From contig CALHDP010000088.1 in assembly GCA_938023085.1 (NCBI GenBank), positions 1-7,973 on the forward strand: a stretch of DNA of 7,973 nt, given 5' to 3'. The notes below the pieces were generated by a model that was not told the origin of the DNA, did not search any database, and saw only the letters and a program-made list of their open reading frames with translations. The position numbers were made by a program, and so were the translations under genes. Below are positions 7,063-7,973 of the stretch, piece after piece. Within the stretch, counting starts at the first letter, position 1. Every line of letters starts with the position of its first letter. This DNA is from an uncultured Collinsella sp. Its GTDB lineage: Bacteria; Actinomycetota; Coriobacteriia; Coriobacteriales; Coriobacteriaceae.

Positions 7063-7475
7063 CGACGGTTCACCTTCATGACCACGTCGCCAATCTGGAC
7101 TTCGTCGCCCTCGCGCAGCGTTGCGGGCTCCACGAGCTGGCGGCCGTTGACGAGCGTGCCGTTAAGCGAGTTGAGGTCCTCGATGATGAGCGCCGGGCCC
7201 TGCAGCGAAAAGCGCGCATGCGAGGCCGAGACGAACGGTTCGTTGATGCAGATGTCCGAAGATGGCGAGCGACCGACGATGACGGGGCCGAGCATGTCTA
7301 CGTGGATACCGCGGATACCGCGCGGACCCTTGTCCACATCGATCGTCCAAATGGCCGAGTCGCGGCGCTGTCCGCGCACAAGTCCCACGCCGGTCTTCAT
7401 GACGGCGAACAGGAAGATATAGAGCAGGGCGACCAGGACGATGCGGCCTGCAAAAAGGACGATATCGATGTTCAT
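7059..7475 (-). CDS. fhaB: FhaB: membrane-anchored FHA-domain protein
   Basis: 138-residue protein that should sit in the inner membrane with its phosphopeptide-binding FHA domain in the cytoplasm. Residues ~5-27 form one hydrophobic helix followed by basic residues (RGQRR, 34-38), giving an N-out/C-in anchor. The FHA domain covers ~59-135, with GRS (68-70), SASHA (83-87, Ser and His of the core motif kept) and NSLNGT (102-107). Length and layout match mycobacterial FhaB/FipA, reported as a phospho-dependent partner linking the PknA/PknB kinases to cell division. The ATG is preceded by AGGGGA and lies 6 nt after the fhaA stop. Its TGA overlaps the ATG of the phosphatase gene by 4 nt. The likely ligands are Thr-phosphorylated proteins made by the kinase at the end of this operon (inference from the family). 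Confidence 0.92.
   Translation of the reverse strand: MNIDIVLFAGRIVLVALLYIFLFAVMKTGVGLVRGQRRDSAIWTIDVDKGPRGIRGIHVDMLGPVIVGRSPSSDICINEPFVSASHARFSLQGPALIIEDLNSLNGTLVNGRQLVEPATLREGDEVQIGDVVMKVNRR
7071..7077 (-). promoter_or_regulatory. Shine-Dalgarno supporting the upstream start of the phosphatase
   Basis: The minus strand reads GAAGGTG eight bases before the ATG at 7062. Because the first ~210 residues of the phosphatase look unconserved, a later start might be suspected. The later in-frame ATG at 6495-6493 (Met190) has no purine-rich site in front of it, so this site argues that the long N-terminus is really translated. Confidence 0.7.
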
Positions 7476-7481
7476 AAGCGA

Positions 7482-7973
7482 CTATCCCCTAAATTCAAAG
7501 GTGCTCAGGCCAAACGTCAGCAGATCGCCGTTGCGCAGCGGGCAGCGCGTAATGCGGCGGTTGTTGACGAGCGTGCCGTTGGTGGAATTGAGGTCCTCGA
7601 TCGACCAATCCGAGCCCGTAAAGGTGAGCTGGGCGTGGCGGCGCGACACGTTGGGGTCGCGCAGGGCAATGTCGGAAACTGAGCGCTCGCGACCGATGGT
7701 TACCTGTGCGGAGGTGATGCTATGGCTCTCGCCGCTCACGACGTCGACGAGCTGGGCGAGCGGGCGCTGCGGGGCGCGAGTGCTCGCCATGTTGGAGGCG
7801 ATGCCGGCTGCGGCGCCTAGGCCCACGGCGGCACCGGTCGCGGCGGCTCCGCCCATGCCGGCAAGCGCGTCGCGCGAGACGGTCTGCGGCACCGGGATGG
7901 GTGCTGCGGCGGGGTCGGGGACGCTAGGCGCGAAGGGGTCTGCCACGGCAAGCGGGTCGGGAGCGGCGGCGCG
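7482..7973 (-). CDS. fhaA: FhaA-like FHA-domain protein, C-terminal part (5' end outside window)
   Basis: Phosphothreonine-reading scaffold protein; 163 codons plus a TAG stop are visible and the frame stays open to the window edge. A GTG at 7946-7944 could be taken as a start, but the codons before it are open and of the same Pro/Ala/Asp composition, and no Shine-Dalgarno precedes it, so it is probably an internal Val. The first ~35 visible residues are a Pro/Ala linker, followed by a Gly/Ala-rich hydrophobic stretch (visible residues ~36-62). A C-terminal FHA domain then occupies roughly the last 85 residues, with the signature GRE, SRRH and NSTNGT motifs that bind phosphothreonine. Actinobacterial FhaA proteins carry an N-terminal DUF3662 domain, which here would lie off the window. 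Being first of the visible FHA/phosphatase/SEDS-PBP/kinase series supports FhaA; another FHA protein with a different N-terminus is not excluded. Confidence 0.8.
   Translation of the reverse strand, partial: RAAAPDPLAVADPFAPSVPDPAAAPIPVPQTVSRDALAGMGGAAATGAAVGLGAAAGIASNMASTRAPQRPLAQLVDVVSGESHSITSAQVTIGRERSVSDIALRDPNVSRRHAQLTFTGSDWSIEDLNSTNGTLVNNRRITRCPLRNGDLLTFGLSTFEFRG
7485..7490 (-). promoter_or_regulatory. Shine-Dalgarno of fhaB, inside the end of fhaA
   Basis: The minus strand reads AGGGGA nine bases before the fhaB ATG. It overlaps the last sense codons of the upstream FHA gene and runs into its TAG stop, so ribosomes finishing fhaA are placed to restart on fhaB, suggesting translational coupling. 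Confidence 0.75.

Noticed and set aside
7944..7946. GTG as the start of the FHA gene at the right edge
   Set aside because: The frame is open upstream to the window edge with the same Pro/Ala/Asp composition and no ribosome site, so the gene is treated as truncated by the window.

Overview
This window looks like part of a GC-rich actinobacterial chromosome, most plausibly a gut or oral Coriobacteriia member such as a Collinsella/Olsenella relative. That placement is inferred from gene content, high GC and recalled family architectures; no database search was possible. All five protein genes lie on the minus strand and are packed head to tail. Read in transcription order (right to left) they are: the C-terminal part of a FhaA-type FHA protein cut by the window edge, a small membrane-anchored FHA protein (FhaB), a membrane PP2C phosphatase (PstP/Stp), a very long SEDS glycosyltransferase fused in frame to a class B penicillin-binding protein (RodA/FtsW-PbpA), and a transmembrane Ser/Thr kinase with four PASTA repeats (PknB/StkP).

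This is the actinobacterial cell-growth signalling locus, known from Mycobacterium in the order fhaA-fhaB-pstP-rodA-pbpA-pknA-pknB. It differs here in three ways: rodA and pbpA are one open frame, no pknA is present, and the phosphatase carries about 210 extra low-complexity residues in front of its catalytic domain. The expected logic is that the PASTA kinase senses cell-wall material outside the cell and phosphorylates cytoplasmic targets, the PP2C enzyme reverses this, the FHA proteins read the phosphothreonines, and the SEDS-PBP fusion polymerises and cross-links peptidoglycan.

Region by region: 1-175 holds two nearly identical plus-strand terminator-like hairpins flanking an 85-nt structured segment with tRNA-3'-end-like pieces. 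188-229 is a good intrinsic terminator for the minus-strand operon. 282-2243 is the kinase. 2244-2375 is the only sizeable gap inside the operon (132 nt). 2376-5246 is the SEDS-PBP fusion, 5263-7062 the phosphatase, 7059-7475 fhaB and 7482-7973 the partial fhaA. The first four genes are tightly linked (a 6-nt gap, a 4-nt overlap and a 16-nt gap); only the kinase is set apart. No mobile element, CRISPR array or complete RNA gene was found.

The core system is a known one. The most notable departures are the SEDS-PBP fusion, the relocated disordered region of the phosphatase, and the repeated hairpin/tRNA-like segment at the left edge.
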